Shown piece by piece: positions 49,661 through 61,792 of a stretch of 64,000 bases of DNA. A program made the translations under genes and the position numbers. The stretch is from Vitis vinifera (taxonomy: Eukaryota > Streptophyta > Magnoliopsida > Vitales > Vitaceae): positions 444,001-508,000 of the forward strand of contig NC_081822.1 in the NCBI RefSeq assembly GCF_030704535.1. Direction: 5' to 3'. Each line of letters starts with the position of its first letter. Within the stretch, counting starts at the first letter, position 1. The notes under the pieces are model-generated. The model made no database searches. It was not told the origin of the DNA and saw only the letters and a list, made by a program, of their open reading frames with translations.

Positions 49661-49912
49661 TGTTAAGGCCAATGGTCAACTTCTAAATAGTTGGCTTAGT
49701 TGTTAGTTTGAGTTGGTTGTTTGTTAGAACAAATCTAGAAGTTAAGAAGGTAGTTTCATAGTCTATTATAAGCTTCTATTTAAAGCTTCTCTTGTATTCA
49801 GTTTCAGCAGTGAATAAGAGTTCAATATTTTATTCAGCAACAAATTCAAGAAGTCCTCTGTTTTCTTCAATCCTAAATCCCCTGTTTTCCCTTGTTTTCT
49901 TTAATCCTAATA
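49661..49912 (+). repeat. Copia 3' LTR (252 bp)
   Basis: Begins tgttaagg directly after the polypurine tract and ends cctaata before the target-site duplication agacc. It keeps the segment between two agcttct copies that the 5' LTR has lost. Confidence 0.92.
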
Positions 49913-49917
49913 AGACC

Positions 49918-50830
49918 TTTCTTTGAAAGAGTCTTTCCCAGCATTATTCTCTATGGCCATTGCTAAAGAATCTTCAGTAACAAAGATGTGGGAGCACCTA
50001 GCAGAAAAGGGTTGGTGGAGTTCCCATTCCTCAAGATAGCCTCATGATTGAGAACTTGAAGCTGTGATAGCCTTCTTAAAGAGATTAAACTAGCTCAGTC
50101 AGAAGGGATGAAGCGGATAAAATGAGTTGAAGTTCCTTGTTAAACTTTCTACTCCTCCCTAACCCAGGGTAGAAGGGAGTCTTTTCCCGCAAGTATGGTT
50201 CAGAATCCCTAGGCCCCTATGAAAGTGGGTTTCTTTGCTTAAAAAGCTACGTGAGGACAGATTTTAACAATTGGTCCACTCAAAAGGAGGGAATGAATAA
50301 TGCCAAATAGATGCTTTAAGTGCTAAGGTGAAGAAGAACAAATCCATCGCATGCTCCTTCATTGCTCTAAAGCAAGTATTCTATTGCAGCTAATTTTTTC
50401 TCTATTTGTTGTGGTTTAGGTGTTGCACTCTAAAGTAAGAGAAAATTTTCTCGGTTGGCATAAATCTTTTGTAGGAGACAAACAGAAAAAAGCTTGGAGC
50501 ATTGCCCCTTTTATATATGTTTTGAACTTTATGCAAAGAAAGAAATATGAGGTCTTTCGAAAACGTTTAACACTCGCATTAAAGAATCAAATCTGCCTTC
50601 ACAAGTACTTTTTTTTATTGAGTCAGAGTGTACATAGTTGATGATTCATTAATCATGATACACTTTGTTGATTGACTTAGCTCCAAGTAAGGAAAGAGGA
50701 CTGTTTTTTTCCTCTCTTCTCTGTGCTCACCCATTGGTACCTATTGTATACATCATGTGTACATTGATATGCCATTCACTTAAGCACTGCTAATATATTC
50801 ATTTTTGCTTATAAAAAGAATAACAAAATA
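49918..50830 (+). pseudogene. Degenerate LINE ORF2 remnant, right part and tail
   Basis: Continues the relic at 45365. Pieces in order include MWEHLAEKGWWSS, MLLHCSKA and VRENFLGWHKSFVGDKQKKAWSIAP (about 50430-50510). The last matches VKETLLSWHGSFVGKKRKKVWRAAP of the intact LINE. It ends in a tail resembling the intact LINE 3' end (tttttgcttataaaaag near 50807). Many stops are present. Confidence 0.75.
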
Positions 50831-52766
50831 CAAGAGATGCAAGAAACGACATATTCATCAACCTAAGATTTATTTTGGTGAAACTTTTGTAAAGTGAGAC
50901 CCACAAGGAGTTTAGCTAGTGGTTATTGTTTGGTCTACTAGCCAAAATTAATTGCTACAAGGGCTCAAGTTATGCATGATCCTGCATAGGCTTCTTTTTT
51001 TTTTTTTTTTTGGTTCTTTATTATTTTTTAAAGTTGAGAATTATTAAGAGTGCCCATTCCTTTACTTCTAGATTTGGGCTCTTGTCAAACCCTAAGAAGA
51101 AAAAATGACCTCTTTTTGGAAAACCACCTTCCTAGATCTTAAGACGGTTTGATGCCACACCCTAAATGAGCTCATAAGTTATTGTTTGATTAGCTTCCAC
51201 AAAAGATTGATTTTTAACCGTCCAAGGAGCTTAGGATTAATTTAAGTTATTTGAATTCTAATTGTGCTGAAGATGATGATGAATTGAGATGAACCGTAGT
51301 GGAAAGCAAATCAGGAGCTTGCATTTTCTTTAATCTCTTGGTCTTTTTGTTCTTTCGAGAAATTATACCACCATGAGGTTTATAATAATTTCAGGGAACT
51401 ATGGTTTTAAAGGGAAAAAAGAGGGATGTCCCATGTAGGTTACTTTTATTAACAGATACCACACGCCTCTGTCTGTTCACCACTAAAATCATTGTTGGGA
51501 AAAGTTCACTACAGCAATTTTAACAAGGAAAGGGAATGGATACCTAGAGTCCTAAAAAATGTTTTTACTCTTCCAAGAATCTTCCCTTATACAATCAATG
51601 ATTATCTTTGCATCTCTTCTATATGAAGGCTTTTAAAGGAAAGTGGTAAGGCTAACATCTACAGAAAAAAGGAACACCAAAACTCCAATATGGTTCCTTT
51701 GAGCTAGAGCCTCAAATAGACAAATATCATAACCTAGACTAATCTACTCTGTTTCTGCCACTAAAGAACTGCCTTGATCATTTCTAAGGCTCAAGTCCAT
51801 GGCTCCAGACTTATTGCTAAGATGTGATAAGGGCCTCTGACAACACGTTTCAAACACAGAGGATACAGTATGAACTTAAGCTCTAACCAGAACCCTTGTA
51901 AATAAATACAATCAGAATTCTGAAAGCTCCCAATCCTTGCAACAAAATGCAACAGCAGAATATGAATTGGGCCAACCGGCACACAAAAAATATTGCTTAA
52001 CATTAGAAATCATGGGTTAATGCATTGCCTGTACTTTTAGATAATAATAATAATAATAATAATATAAAGCAGGTGCATGAATCTTTACAGAAAGAATGCC
52101 AACCATGACCATTTAACCAAAATTTCAAAGAAAATGAAATAGTAAAATAACCTTCATTGTGGTCGCACACTAGAAACATTAGTGATTCCACATATCTTAA
52201 TTAATTGAGGAATTACACTAATTAAGAGTATGCATGATACCATACAAGGAATGTAAATATGAGGTCAATTAACAGAGACTTTCTGCTTCCAAAGACAACA
52301 TGTGGCAGAGGACTGCCATACTAGCAGAAAACTTCCCACACTTGAGGACCATAGGAAAATAGTGCATAAAATTCCATCTTAAACGACGGGCGCATGAAAA
52401 AAAAAAAAAAAACTATACTTTTATTCCTTATTCAATTGGGCAGATTGACAGATAGACGTTATCAAAAGAGGGTCTTCTCCGGCATCAACCAAATATGGTG
52501 TGCTAGTTACATTCTCTATTTCTTGTTGAAATTTATTCAAATACCTCTCATAAGAACATGTTGAAAAATAAACCAACTCTTACTACATCAAAAAAAGAAA
52601 ACACTCAAAAGTTTCAATCCTGAGACTTATTAGTTCTGTTCTTGTTTCCATATATTAAACCAGTTTCCTGAAAACAATTGACCCAAATTGCAATATAAGA
52701 ATCACAATTAAATCAAAATAAAAAGAATAATGAGCAGAAAACATGAATTTGGACACTGTAAATTAC
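50831..52766. other. Spacer, may hold the last exon and 3' UTR of the small minus-strand gene
   Basis: Contains poly-T (about 50996), an AAT microsatellite (52041-52063) and a poly-A run (about 52400). The gene at 52767-53096 must continue to the left; one possible minus-strand acceptor (ctag before cacaccat, near 52508) would give a five-residue ending, but I could not confirm it. Confidence 0.4.
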
Positions 52767-53096
52767 CTGAGGATCAGGGATGGGTTTTCGTTTCTCAACA
52801 TAACGGTAAGGATCTGAAGCTGCAGCCAAAGCTGCCCTTTCCTGCAAGACAAGAAAATTTGCAAAAGAAAAGCTCAGAAATTTGAAGCCAATGAATTGCA
52901 GAATTGTATCAAAATGAGATAAACAAGGGACCTCCTGCTCTCTCCTGAGTTCTTGGGAGGGCTTGACCCAGAGAAAGTAGGCTAGGGTTCCGGCCACAAC
53001 CCAAGAAGCCAGGTTGCTTCCTCCTCTAAGACCTCCCATGCAGTTCCCAATGAACGACCTCATGTTTCCCAAACTTCTTCTCCAACTGCTCGCCAT
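52767..53096 (-). CDS. Small single-span membrane protein, plant-conserved type, function unknown (3' end not located)
   Basis: Two minus-strand exons: 53096-52932 (55 codons from an ATG) and 52841-52767 (25 codons), joined in phase 0 with GT..AG signals. The protein starts MASSWRRSLGNMRSFIG, has one hydrophobic segment NLASWVVAGTLAYFLWV (residues 28-45), then KPSQELRREQEERAALAAA and DPYRYVEKRKPIPDPQ. A donor (gtaatt) follows, so at least one short exon is missing. The basic amphipathic N-terminus and single span would suit an organelle membrane protein, which is inference. The ordered codons, clean splice sites and coherent charge pattern support a real gene. I do not recognise a named family. 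Confidence 0.65.
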
Positions 53097-54709
53097 TGCT
53101 TTGCAGAAATCCTCTTCCAAGGACAGCTAGGGTTTTGATTTCTAATTCCAACTGTTTCGAAATTCAACAATTCAAAAATCCCCGTGAAATGGAGGAGTAT
53201 AATAAAAAAAAACACATCAGAAAATAAAGATAAAAAGAAAGGAAAATTAAAAAGTGTACAGTGGAGGTCACCGCCGAGGGCAGACGGCGGAGTGATGGCG
53301 TTTCGTGGTTTTGAAGTGAATACAGTGGCAGGTCCATTAGCCACACGTGTCTTGTATCGGCCATGATTCTGGTTTGGCTTGGGCTTTCAACAGTTAGGGT
53401 TGGGCTGGATCTATAGAATTGGGCCTCTTACGCCCACCATTGAAACGCCCAACTGCCTCTTTACCAGTGTCTTTTATTATAAATTACAATATTAAGATCC
53501 CGTTTGGATTCTGGAAAGTCTGATAAAAAAATAAAACTTAAAGAAAATGGTAGAATATGAAAATATAAATTTTGTAGCTTAATAAACTTTTTGTCACGTG
53601 CTTGATTAGAAATTTCTAAAATATATAAATTTTTAAATAATTATCATTACTCCTCTATATTTTTAATGGTTAAAAAACAAGAGATTTGGGATTCCTTTAC
53701 ATTTTTTATTTCCTTGTGGAATGCTTTACACATTCCAAACAGAGCCTTTGTTTTTTATGCCCCTTCAATTTTTTCCTTTTATTTTTTTTCTCATATTTTC
53801 CTTCAAAATTTTCAAGATACTCGATCCCTCAATATATCATCTTTTATAAAAAGAATAAACAATCCTCACATCTTATTTTCTTTGACAATTTAAATTCTTC
53901 TTTATGTTATTATCTCCTTCTCATCTCACTTCCCAGAATTCACGTGGAGGTTAAAATACATTGAAGCAATTTGGAAAATCAGCCATCCAAGCTCAAGCCT
54001 CAAGGCCATCAACATTAAGGATTGTTTGTCAATGTTTTTAGAAATAGTTTTTTGAATCTGATTATAAGGTAATTTTTGTTTTTTTACTTAATTCTAAATA
54101 GAACTTTAAAAAATAAAGAAAAATCAATATATTATTTTTTTTATTTAAAAAAAACTACATATTTTAATTTTTTCTATTTAATACAAAAACTTATAATAAA
54201 TCATGAAAAAATAGAAAAACAAATAACCTAAATTCTAAAAACAAATTATTTTCAACAAAAAACCAAAAAAACAAACACTAAGACTAATTTCTTATTTATT
54301 TTGAAGAACAGAAATTTAATTAAAAATCAAATCATATCATATTTGCAGTGCTTTCTTCAAAGTACATAATGATATTTCCCAATAATTTTTTATTCATACA
54401 AGCACAGGCAATTAAACTGATTGTTACATGCCACAAACTAAAAGGTGAGTTTTCCCCAACTTTCATTCCACTGTAGAAAAAACTAAAATTAAAAATAAAA
54501 ACACACCACAGAGAACACCAGACAGTCCCAAACAATTTCAGAAGTTCGTCTCTCCCCATACATAATACAAACAAATAACAGAGACAGCTAGAGGAAAGAA
54601 AAAAAAAATAATGGGAGAAGGCAGAAGCTAAAAATTCACAATTAGGACAAGATACAGACCAGATATTTGAAGGGGGCCTCTAAGCTCACAAATTGCAAAG
54701 GATGCTACA

Positions 54710-54756
<47 letters not shown>

Positions 54757-54904
54757 GGACCAGAATTAAGAACAATAATTGATGTTACGCGTCTACCTTC
54801 TCAGCTTTCATAATTGCGTACTTTACAGCTATGACAGAAAGCAATTTCACATGGACTTAGCTTCTATTTCCATAAATTTCAAGTCTTCCGCTGGGGCTTT
54901 CTTT
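53097..54904. other. Spacer between small gene and HMGR 3' end
   Basis: Includes the presumed promoter of the small minus-strand gene (53100-53450), AT-rich DNA, and the HMGR 3' flank with a long (GA)n microsatellite at 54716-54753. No additional gene is seen. Confidence 0.55.
54716..54753. repeat. GA microsatellite
   Basis: About nineteen GA units downstream of the HMGR stop codon (CT-repeat in the sense of the HMGR transcript), likely in or just past its 3' UTR. Confidence 0.92.
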
Positions 54905-57900
54905 CTAAGAGGCAACTTTGGACACGTCTTTGCTGGATCTATTGTATTTCATGTGGCTCTTGACAAGCTGTCCGGCTGCAATGGCAGACATTAAGGAGAG
55001 CTCCCCGGCCAAAACTGAACCGGCTATGATGGTGGCCAACAGCTTTGAGTTTGATCCTGGTGACTCTTTGCTTGCACCCTTTACGCCCAGTAGGTTTAGA
55101 CAAGCAGATTGAGATGGAAGTTGAGTCCCACCTCCAACTGTTCCCACCTGCAACAAACAAAAATCAAACAAGCTCTTGTGTTTGAAAAAGATAGTTCCAA
55201 GTATTTAAAATAACAGATACTTTAATTTCTTCCAATTCTCAAGATATCAAGTATTTCAAATTTTAGTTACAAAAAAAGGGAGAAAAAAAGGTTCAGCTGT
55301 TTCAATTTTCAATTGCATAAAAAGAAAGGTCCAGTTTTTGTTTAAAATATGGAGGGTTTAATTAAATAAAAGAAAATCCAATCTTAAATACTGAAATTGA
55401 AAGAAATCAGTACCGTCGATTACAAAACAATCCAAACATTCACTTTCTTGAATCCCAATTCACTTGACTTTTTTCAGTACAAATTAAAATGATCTGCATT
55501 AATGTAATATGAAATTTTCAATTACCTCGACAGAAGGCATGGTCACAGAGATGTGAAGATCCTTCCCATCATTAACAGCTTCCATCATTGTAATGCAGTG
55601 GCAACTCTCAACATTTTGGGCCGGATCTTGGCCAGTGGCTATAAATATTGCAGACACAATGTTGCCAGCATGGGCATTAAATCCACCCAGAGCACCAGCA
55701 ACTGCAGAACCAGCAAGGTTCTTGAGCATGTTAAGCTCTACCAGGGCCGCTATGTTTGTTTTCAACACCTTCCTTACCACATCCTCCTTGATGACTGCCT
55801 CACAAACCACAGACTTACCACGCCCTTCAATCCAGTTTACAGCAGCTGGTTTCTTGTCTGAACAAAAATTTCCTGGCGCATAGGGAGACATGTACGACAA
55901 ATCAATAGAGGCATCAAACAGAACTAGTAGACAGTATAACAATGTCAAGAACATAAATGCTGTTCTACTAATAATAAAAATAAAGTGGTCCAGGCCAAAA
56001 TCATATTCCACTAAGGATAAAAATAAATTGGTCCACACATTGAAAGGGCCAACAGAAAATGACTCGCATCCAGACATGAACTAAAACAGCAACCAAATGA
56101 AATAGCCTTAGAATTTTAGATCAGACCTAAATTTACATCTTTTATATAAGCAGACAATCCTTGTCACCAATGAAAATCAATTGGTTAAACGGCCACCAAT
56201 AGAACCAGCGCCCCTCAATCTCTAACTCTTACCTCCCAATACCCACCATCTCTCAACTTCTCAACACACACATGTATTCTCTACCTTCGTGCACAAACAA
56301 GCATTATGTATCATCCCTGCTGGCTATCTGTTCAAACCAGATCCAATTGTGGAGAGGCCCCTTAGTGTCTCTTGCCACAAATTTGAAATATCAACTCTTA
56401 ACATCCCACTTAAAAATCATAGAAGCTGGTGTAGAATAAGTACACTTATAATCCAATTTGAAACCATGGTAGAAAGGGATTAAACACCTTCTAACATGGT
56501 TCTCCAACCATAGTCAAATATACAGCATATTCTACCTTATATAGTATAAGTTAAACGTTTATAATTATCTAATCCATGTGAAAATTAAGTACAAAAAATT
56601 TTGACATGTTATTAAAAAAGATGATGCGAATGACCATGCACGTAACTGAAGAGACAACTACTATTAATTAAGATGAGTGCTAAAATACAATGGGCTCACC
56701 AGAGATGCCAATAACATCCATGTCTGGGAAGTCATTTTGAAGGAAATCCAGGACATTTTGAACCCCTTTCGAAACCATGTTCATGCCCATTGCATCACCA
56801 GTGCTGCAGCTAAATCTTATGTAAAGATTCTTCCCCGCCATAGCACATTGAATACTTTGCAGCCTTGCAAATCTACTCGATCTAAAATCAAGAAAATGGA
56901 ATATCATTGTAAAATGAGCACAGTTAAAACTAGGACACTTTCTGGCTGCTAAATCAACTTCAGGATTATCAGTGTTTGAGTTATCATAGATTGAAAAGAG
57001 AAAATCTCCACACAACTGGACCTAATAAAATCGTAGCCTTAGTTTAAAGGAGGGCTTTCCACCTCTTTTCTTGTTTCCCGAAAACAAAAAGACATCCAAG
57101 GAAGTTTTTGTTATTTCATTTCTTCTCGTTTGACCTAAGTAGTAGGGATGGAGAGATTTCCTCCGCCTTCCCATCAATCAAAAGAAGAAAAGAAAGTATA
57201 TTGACCCAATACTCAACAGAGCTACAGATGCTGAATCAACCATCAACATCAGCTGATTTCAACATCAAACGTAATAACACCCATGTGATTGTATTTACAG
57301 AAATCGAAGGCAACATTCAACATCTAGTAAATATAAGATCGCACCCACATGAAAAAAAAAAAGGCAGGAGAGCGTAAAATAATCATCCATTGCATATAAC
57401 ATTTGAAAATAAATAAAACTAACTGACCTGTTAAAAATGACTGACAAAGTCTCGAAATTTTCCGGATTCTCCAAGAAAAACTTCAATTCTGCAGCCCTCT
57501 TTGCTGTCGCGAACCTCACCACTGGGGCTCTCGTCATCCCATCTCTCAACACCATGCTCGTTGCTCCACCAGACACATAGATCGCCTTACAACCTCTGTT
57601 GGTACTGGCTACCAAACACCCTTCCGTCGTCGCCATCGGCACCGAATACTCGAACCCGTCAAGTAACAACGGTCCGGCAATCCCCACGGGAATTTGCACG
57701 TATCCGACTGGCATCTCACAGCACTGCCCTAAAATTGCTTGGTAATCAAATCCTTCAAACGGCAGTTCCAGAAGCGACTTGCCTGTCAGTCTCTGCAGCG
57801 CCTCACGGCGAATCGACGCCGCGCGCTTACAGTCTCCGAGCTTCGATTCGAGCGAGTACGACGGAATCGTCCCGGAAACTACTAATTTAACGATATCCTC

Positions 57901-58437
57901 GTCCTCTTCGGGCAAATTAACCGGCGCCGGATCTACCATTTTAGACGGAGATGCAATGGCGGTGATCGGAGGCACGGGACATTCTATGGAGGCAGGGCAC
58001 GGCCCGCGGCGGCGATCTTCATCGATGATGAAATGATTAGGAGCATCGTCGTCCACGTCCCAGGCGTCGTGAGAAGCACGCGAAATGAAAGATTGTACAA
58101 AATCGATGCCGAAGAAACCTAGGAGATAGATGAAGGATGCGATCAGAGAAACAATAGCGGCGATTTCGGAGAGAGTAACGACGTGGAGCGGAGTGTGCGT
58201 TCGGATCTTGTCGCGCCACCGGTGGAGGAGGTAGTACGCGACAGAGAAAAAGAGCGTGAAGAAAATGCCGTTGGTGAGGTAGAGAGGAAGAGGCAGTGCA
58301 TCCGAGGCTTTTGGAGTCGGAGGCGAAGGTGGCCCGTCCACGGCCCCCGTCGGCTTCAGCCGGTGGTGCCGATCACTTTCAAGAGTGGCATCCGCCGTCG
58401 CACGCGGTGGCCTAGGAGGCCGACGGCGAACATCCAT
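54905..58437 (-). CDS. HMGR: 3-hydroxy-3-methylglutaryl-CoA reductase
   Basis: Four minus-strand exons: 58437-57428, 56881-56700, 55872-55526, 55147-54905, giving 593 aa. The four-exon layout is the usual plant HMGR form. The enzyme reduces HMG-CoA to mevalonate with NADPH at the ER membrane, the committed step of the cytosolic isoprenoid pathway. Two membrane spans lie near the N-terminus (about 51-71 and 86-110), then an acidic linker. Catalytic-domain motifs: [16 protein letters not shown] (241-256, HMG-CoA binding), [13 protein letters not shown] (270-282, catalytic Glu), DAMGMNMV (366-373, NADPH and catalytic Asp), [17 protein letters not shown] (catalytic Lys), GTVGGGTQ (515-522, NADPH). 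The C-terminal [10 protein letters not shown] carries the Ser known in plant HMGRs as an SnRK1 phosphorylation site. An Arg-rich N-terminus (MDVRRRPP) is typical. Nothing is broken or missing. Confidence 0.97.
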
Positions 58438-58541
58438 AAATATTCCGGCGGGGTGAAAACGGGAAATTCAACGAAAATATTCCGAGGTCCCAACAATCTT
58501 GGCTCGAAGGGATGAAGAAACATTTCAGAGTCGTGGGGCAA

Positions 58542-58619
58542 CTTTATAGGACAGACGTCCGATAGTGGTGGGGACACTCCCACAGGGGTCACCTCCAAAC
58601 GTCCCCTAAGTTGCACGTG
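58542..58619 (-). promoter_or_regulatory. HMGR core promoter: TATA box and G-box
   Basis: On the minus strand CCTATAAAG (58550-58542) lies about 105 bp before the HMGR ATG, placing transcription start near 58515. A palindromic G-box CACGTG at 58614-58619 lies about 65-75 bp upstream of the TATA box. Confidence 0.55.
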
Positions 58620-59849
58620 CTTACTTAGTCGATCCACATGATCGTTGTCTAGAACTTTAGACAAATACATTCAAAAATAAAAAAATAAACTCATGCACAG
58701 TTATCCCCATCAAAGAGGTAAGTTGTAACCGCTTGTGTGTCAATTCCCTGCGCGTCCATTTTATTATCATATTCACAATCGTGATGATGCTCAAACTATT
58801 AAACCAAATTAAGAAAACAATGAGATTGAAAGGAAAAAAAATGCGCGTTACCATGCTACATTCCAAACTCTATTTTGAAATCAGGTAATTTTAAAACAAA
58901 TTTTAAGTATTTTTAATATACAAATAAAAAAAATTAAATTTCTTTTATTTTCTATAAATATAAAGTACTTTTTATATATATACATAAAAATAAAATAAAA
59001 TCATTTTCATATATTAAATTCTTAAATAAAACTTTATTTTAAAAAACAATATTCCTAAATATACTTTAAATAATTATTAGAAGTATACTAAAAATAGTAT
59101 ATTTATGATTGTTTTTATTTAAAGTGTTTTTTTAGGAGAATTACACATTATTTCATTAAACACTATATGATAATTTTTTAATACTATAAATGATTTTTAA
59201 ATATTTTTAAAAATATTTATTAATTTTGTTAAATATCAGGGTGCTTTTGAAAGTATTATTAGAAAGCATTTCTAATTTATTGTTGACACTTTTTAACTAA
59301 AATCGTTGTATGAAATCCCTACCCATTCTAAGTATTCAAAATCTATCTATTGTTGACAAATCTAACGTGATTTTTTTCTTTTTATTGCAAGATGCAATCT
59401 GAACATTGTTTGAACGCCATGAGGAAGCCCCTTTCTTATTTCCCCTTTTAAGGTGAGTTTTGTTCTATTAAATTATAAAAAATAGAACATGCATATAAAG
59501 TCAAAATGCTATAAGTTCAAGTTTTTAAAAAGAGTATTAAAACTTGATTTGATGATACTTCTAGCAGAAGCATGAGATTCTCATCTTTTAATCAATAATA
59601 ATCAACTCTGTATACTCACTTATTTTAATGATATCATTAATAATAATTTAATATATTTTATATTTTCAAATTATGTAATTTTTAATGCTTATGGTTGAAG
59701 ACTAGTACGAATGTAAATACTAAAAAAATAAACTTAAGAAAAATCATGGTTAAAATTTGATCTAGGTCCAAAAACTTTTCTCTATATTGTATATGGGATG
59801 TCATAAACACTCTTTTATGTAAATACAACGTCTTCATTGTGTCCCACAA

Positions 59850-60080
59850 TATTATGAGGTCAAATAGACAAACACCCTTACGAGGTCAAACAAATCTCAC
59901 ATCGAGGTCGGGGATTGACTTTAATACCATTTATAACAATCCGCTCTCAATCATATAAATATTATCCATTTTAAACCCAAAAGACCATCACGACTTTAAA
60001 ACACATCTACAAAGTTACAATAAGTTTGTACTTATATAACGTCATAAACTTTCCTCCTATCCGACGTGAGATGTCACAAG
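59850..60080. repeat. Dispersed non-coding repeat, LTR/TRIM-like
   Basis: The stretch contains blocks such as cgactttaaaacacatctac, cttatataacgtcataaac and tccgacgtgagatgtcaca. Strings of this type (ACGACTTTAAAACGCGTCT..., ...GTGGGATGTCACA) recur in the terminal repeats of small non-coding plant elements as I remember them. Only one copy is present here and its ends cannot be fixed. Confidence 0.35.
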
Positions 60081-60121
60081 GAGTACAGCTTAAATAAATA
60101 ATTAAATTAATAAAATGTGTG

Positions 60122-60201
60122 ACTCCAAAGATTTATAACATATTAATATAGTACACGAATCACTCCAAGGATTTATAACATATTAATATAGTATATGAAT
60201 C
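60122..60201. repeat. 40-bp tandem duplication
   Basis: Two adjacent copies (60122-60161 and 60162-60201) of a unit starting actccaa[a/g]gatttataac and ending gaatc, with three differences. Confidence 0.9.
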
Positions 60202-61770
60202 ACACACGGCAATTTTAAGTTTCATTCTTAAAAAATTGAGTTGCATGGGAGGAGGGGAAAAAGCAGTGGCGAAGTTTCCACGTTTCCAGTGGACTAGGGA
60301 AATTTATTCAAAATATCTCTCCTCCTAATTAATTCACATGGATTCTACCAAAATATCAAAATAATAAATGCTATGAAGTTATTTAAAAAATATAAAACTT
60401 TTTCCAGGCAATCATTTCTTAAAACATTCCATAAAAACTAAGAAAAAGAAAACCCGAATTTAATTTTCAAAGTTTAAAATTTGACTTTTATTATAATTAT
60501 TCATGAATATGATTAAAACATGAAACTAAGGATAATTCTATTACATCAATTTAATATTTATGGAACTTGTAATTTCGACTCATGGCTCGTTGATGAGTGT
60601 ATTTGCATTTAAATCGATTCTCATTTTTAATTTTAACAAAAAGTGGAAGACAAATTTAATTAAAAAGAAAAAAGAAAAGTACTTGGACAAGAAGTATATC
60701 AGTGTGACATTGATGCAAAGCTAGATTTTCAAGTCAAATAAAAATAATTGAAATGTGTTGAAGATGCATGAGAAAAAAGACAATAGAGTAGCTGAGCATT
60801 GGGCCATTAGCATCTCTCCAGCGTATTCTTTTTATTTTTTCGGTTGTTTAAGCATTTAAAAAATGCAATTAGGCTCTGATTTTCCTTTTGCTTACCTTTG
60901 GCAATCACTAGAAAGGTGCCATTGATTTAGCAGGCAGTTTTCAAGCTTTTTCTCTAGTGCTTTCCCGTGAACGCTCTGGTAAATTCCATCAACAACCCGA
61001 ACCCGACCTTCCTTTTTTCTTTCGACGTAAGACAAAAAGAAGGCACCATTTTACACGTGGACCAAAGGGACTGTCAAACGACGATGCACCCCAAAGAATA
61101 CTTGAGAATCCCCTCCAATATGGTATGGAAACGTTTAAACTACTTACAGGCGTATTTAGTGGTATCTGCTTTTTTGTAAATTTAATACATTTTTCAAAGA
61201 TTTACATGATGATATTTATATTTTCGATTATCATTCAAAACACGCATTAAAAAGATGGTTACGATGCTTCAAATTTATTTTGAAAATAATTTGATTTTAA
61301 GGTAAATTCTCGTATTTAACGAAACAATTAACAAAAGTAGAAACAAGTTTTTATCTTAGGAAAAATAAAATGTTGTTTCCGATATTTGATTCCTAAACAA
61401 AATTTTATTTTTGAAAATGGGGGAGAGCACAAAAGTCTTTGACAGGTGCCTTGGGACGGGGATGATGTCACCAATCATCACCATCCTTTCATATATCATT
61501 CATTTCCTTCAAGAAATTTGTGACAAAACTACATATTTATCATTATGATGATCAATTACACATACTTAAGTCCCCTGATTCTCCTTTCTCATTCTCATTT
61601 TGCCACGATGCCATCAATCCCATTGGGAAACGCCCTCTTTCTGTACACCCCATTTGGGTTGGCTTCTTCAACGGTTGTTGCTCACAATTCTTTATTGATG
61701 TTTTTACCCTGGAATCAATGGCACCCACGTCTGCCTGCCTCTGTTGCCTTCCCTTCCGCAACTGGCATCC

Positions 61771-61792
61771 ATCATCATCATCATCATCATCA
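61771..61792. repeat. ATC microsatellite
   Basis: About seven ATC units in the spacer. Confidence 0.9.

Larger units (their letters stand above)
45538..49912 (+). mobile_element. Ty1/copia LTR retrotransposon, decayed
   Basis: A 4.4-kb element with a 5' LTR (45538-45767), a primer-binding site tggtatcaaagc (45768-45779, initiator-Met tRNA type), a broken gag-pol, a polypurine tract (gttgaggggggc-like, about 49650-49660) and a 3' LTR (49661-49912). A 5-bp target-site duplication flanks it. Pol order is protease, integrase, reverse transcriptase, RNase H, which defines copia. It sits inside an older LINE relic. It is non-autonomous because of stops, frameshifts and a gag deletion. Confidence 0.95.
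45533..49917. repeat. Copia target-site duplication (agacc)
   Basis: The five bases agacc occur at 45533-45537, next to the 5' LTR, and at 49913-49917, next to the 3' LTR. This is the duplication length expected for copia integrases. Confidence 0.85.

Noticed and set aside
57501..58515. Plus-strand ORFs across HMGR exon 1
   Set aside because: Antisense shadows of the HMGR coding frame.
60957..61250. A 97-codon ORF
   Set aside because: The second half is Ile/Phe-rich AT-type sequence, no domain or splice pattern is visible, and it overlaps another equally long frame.
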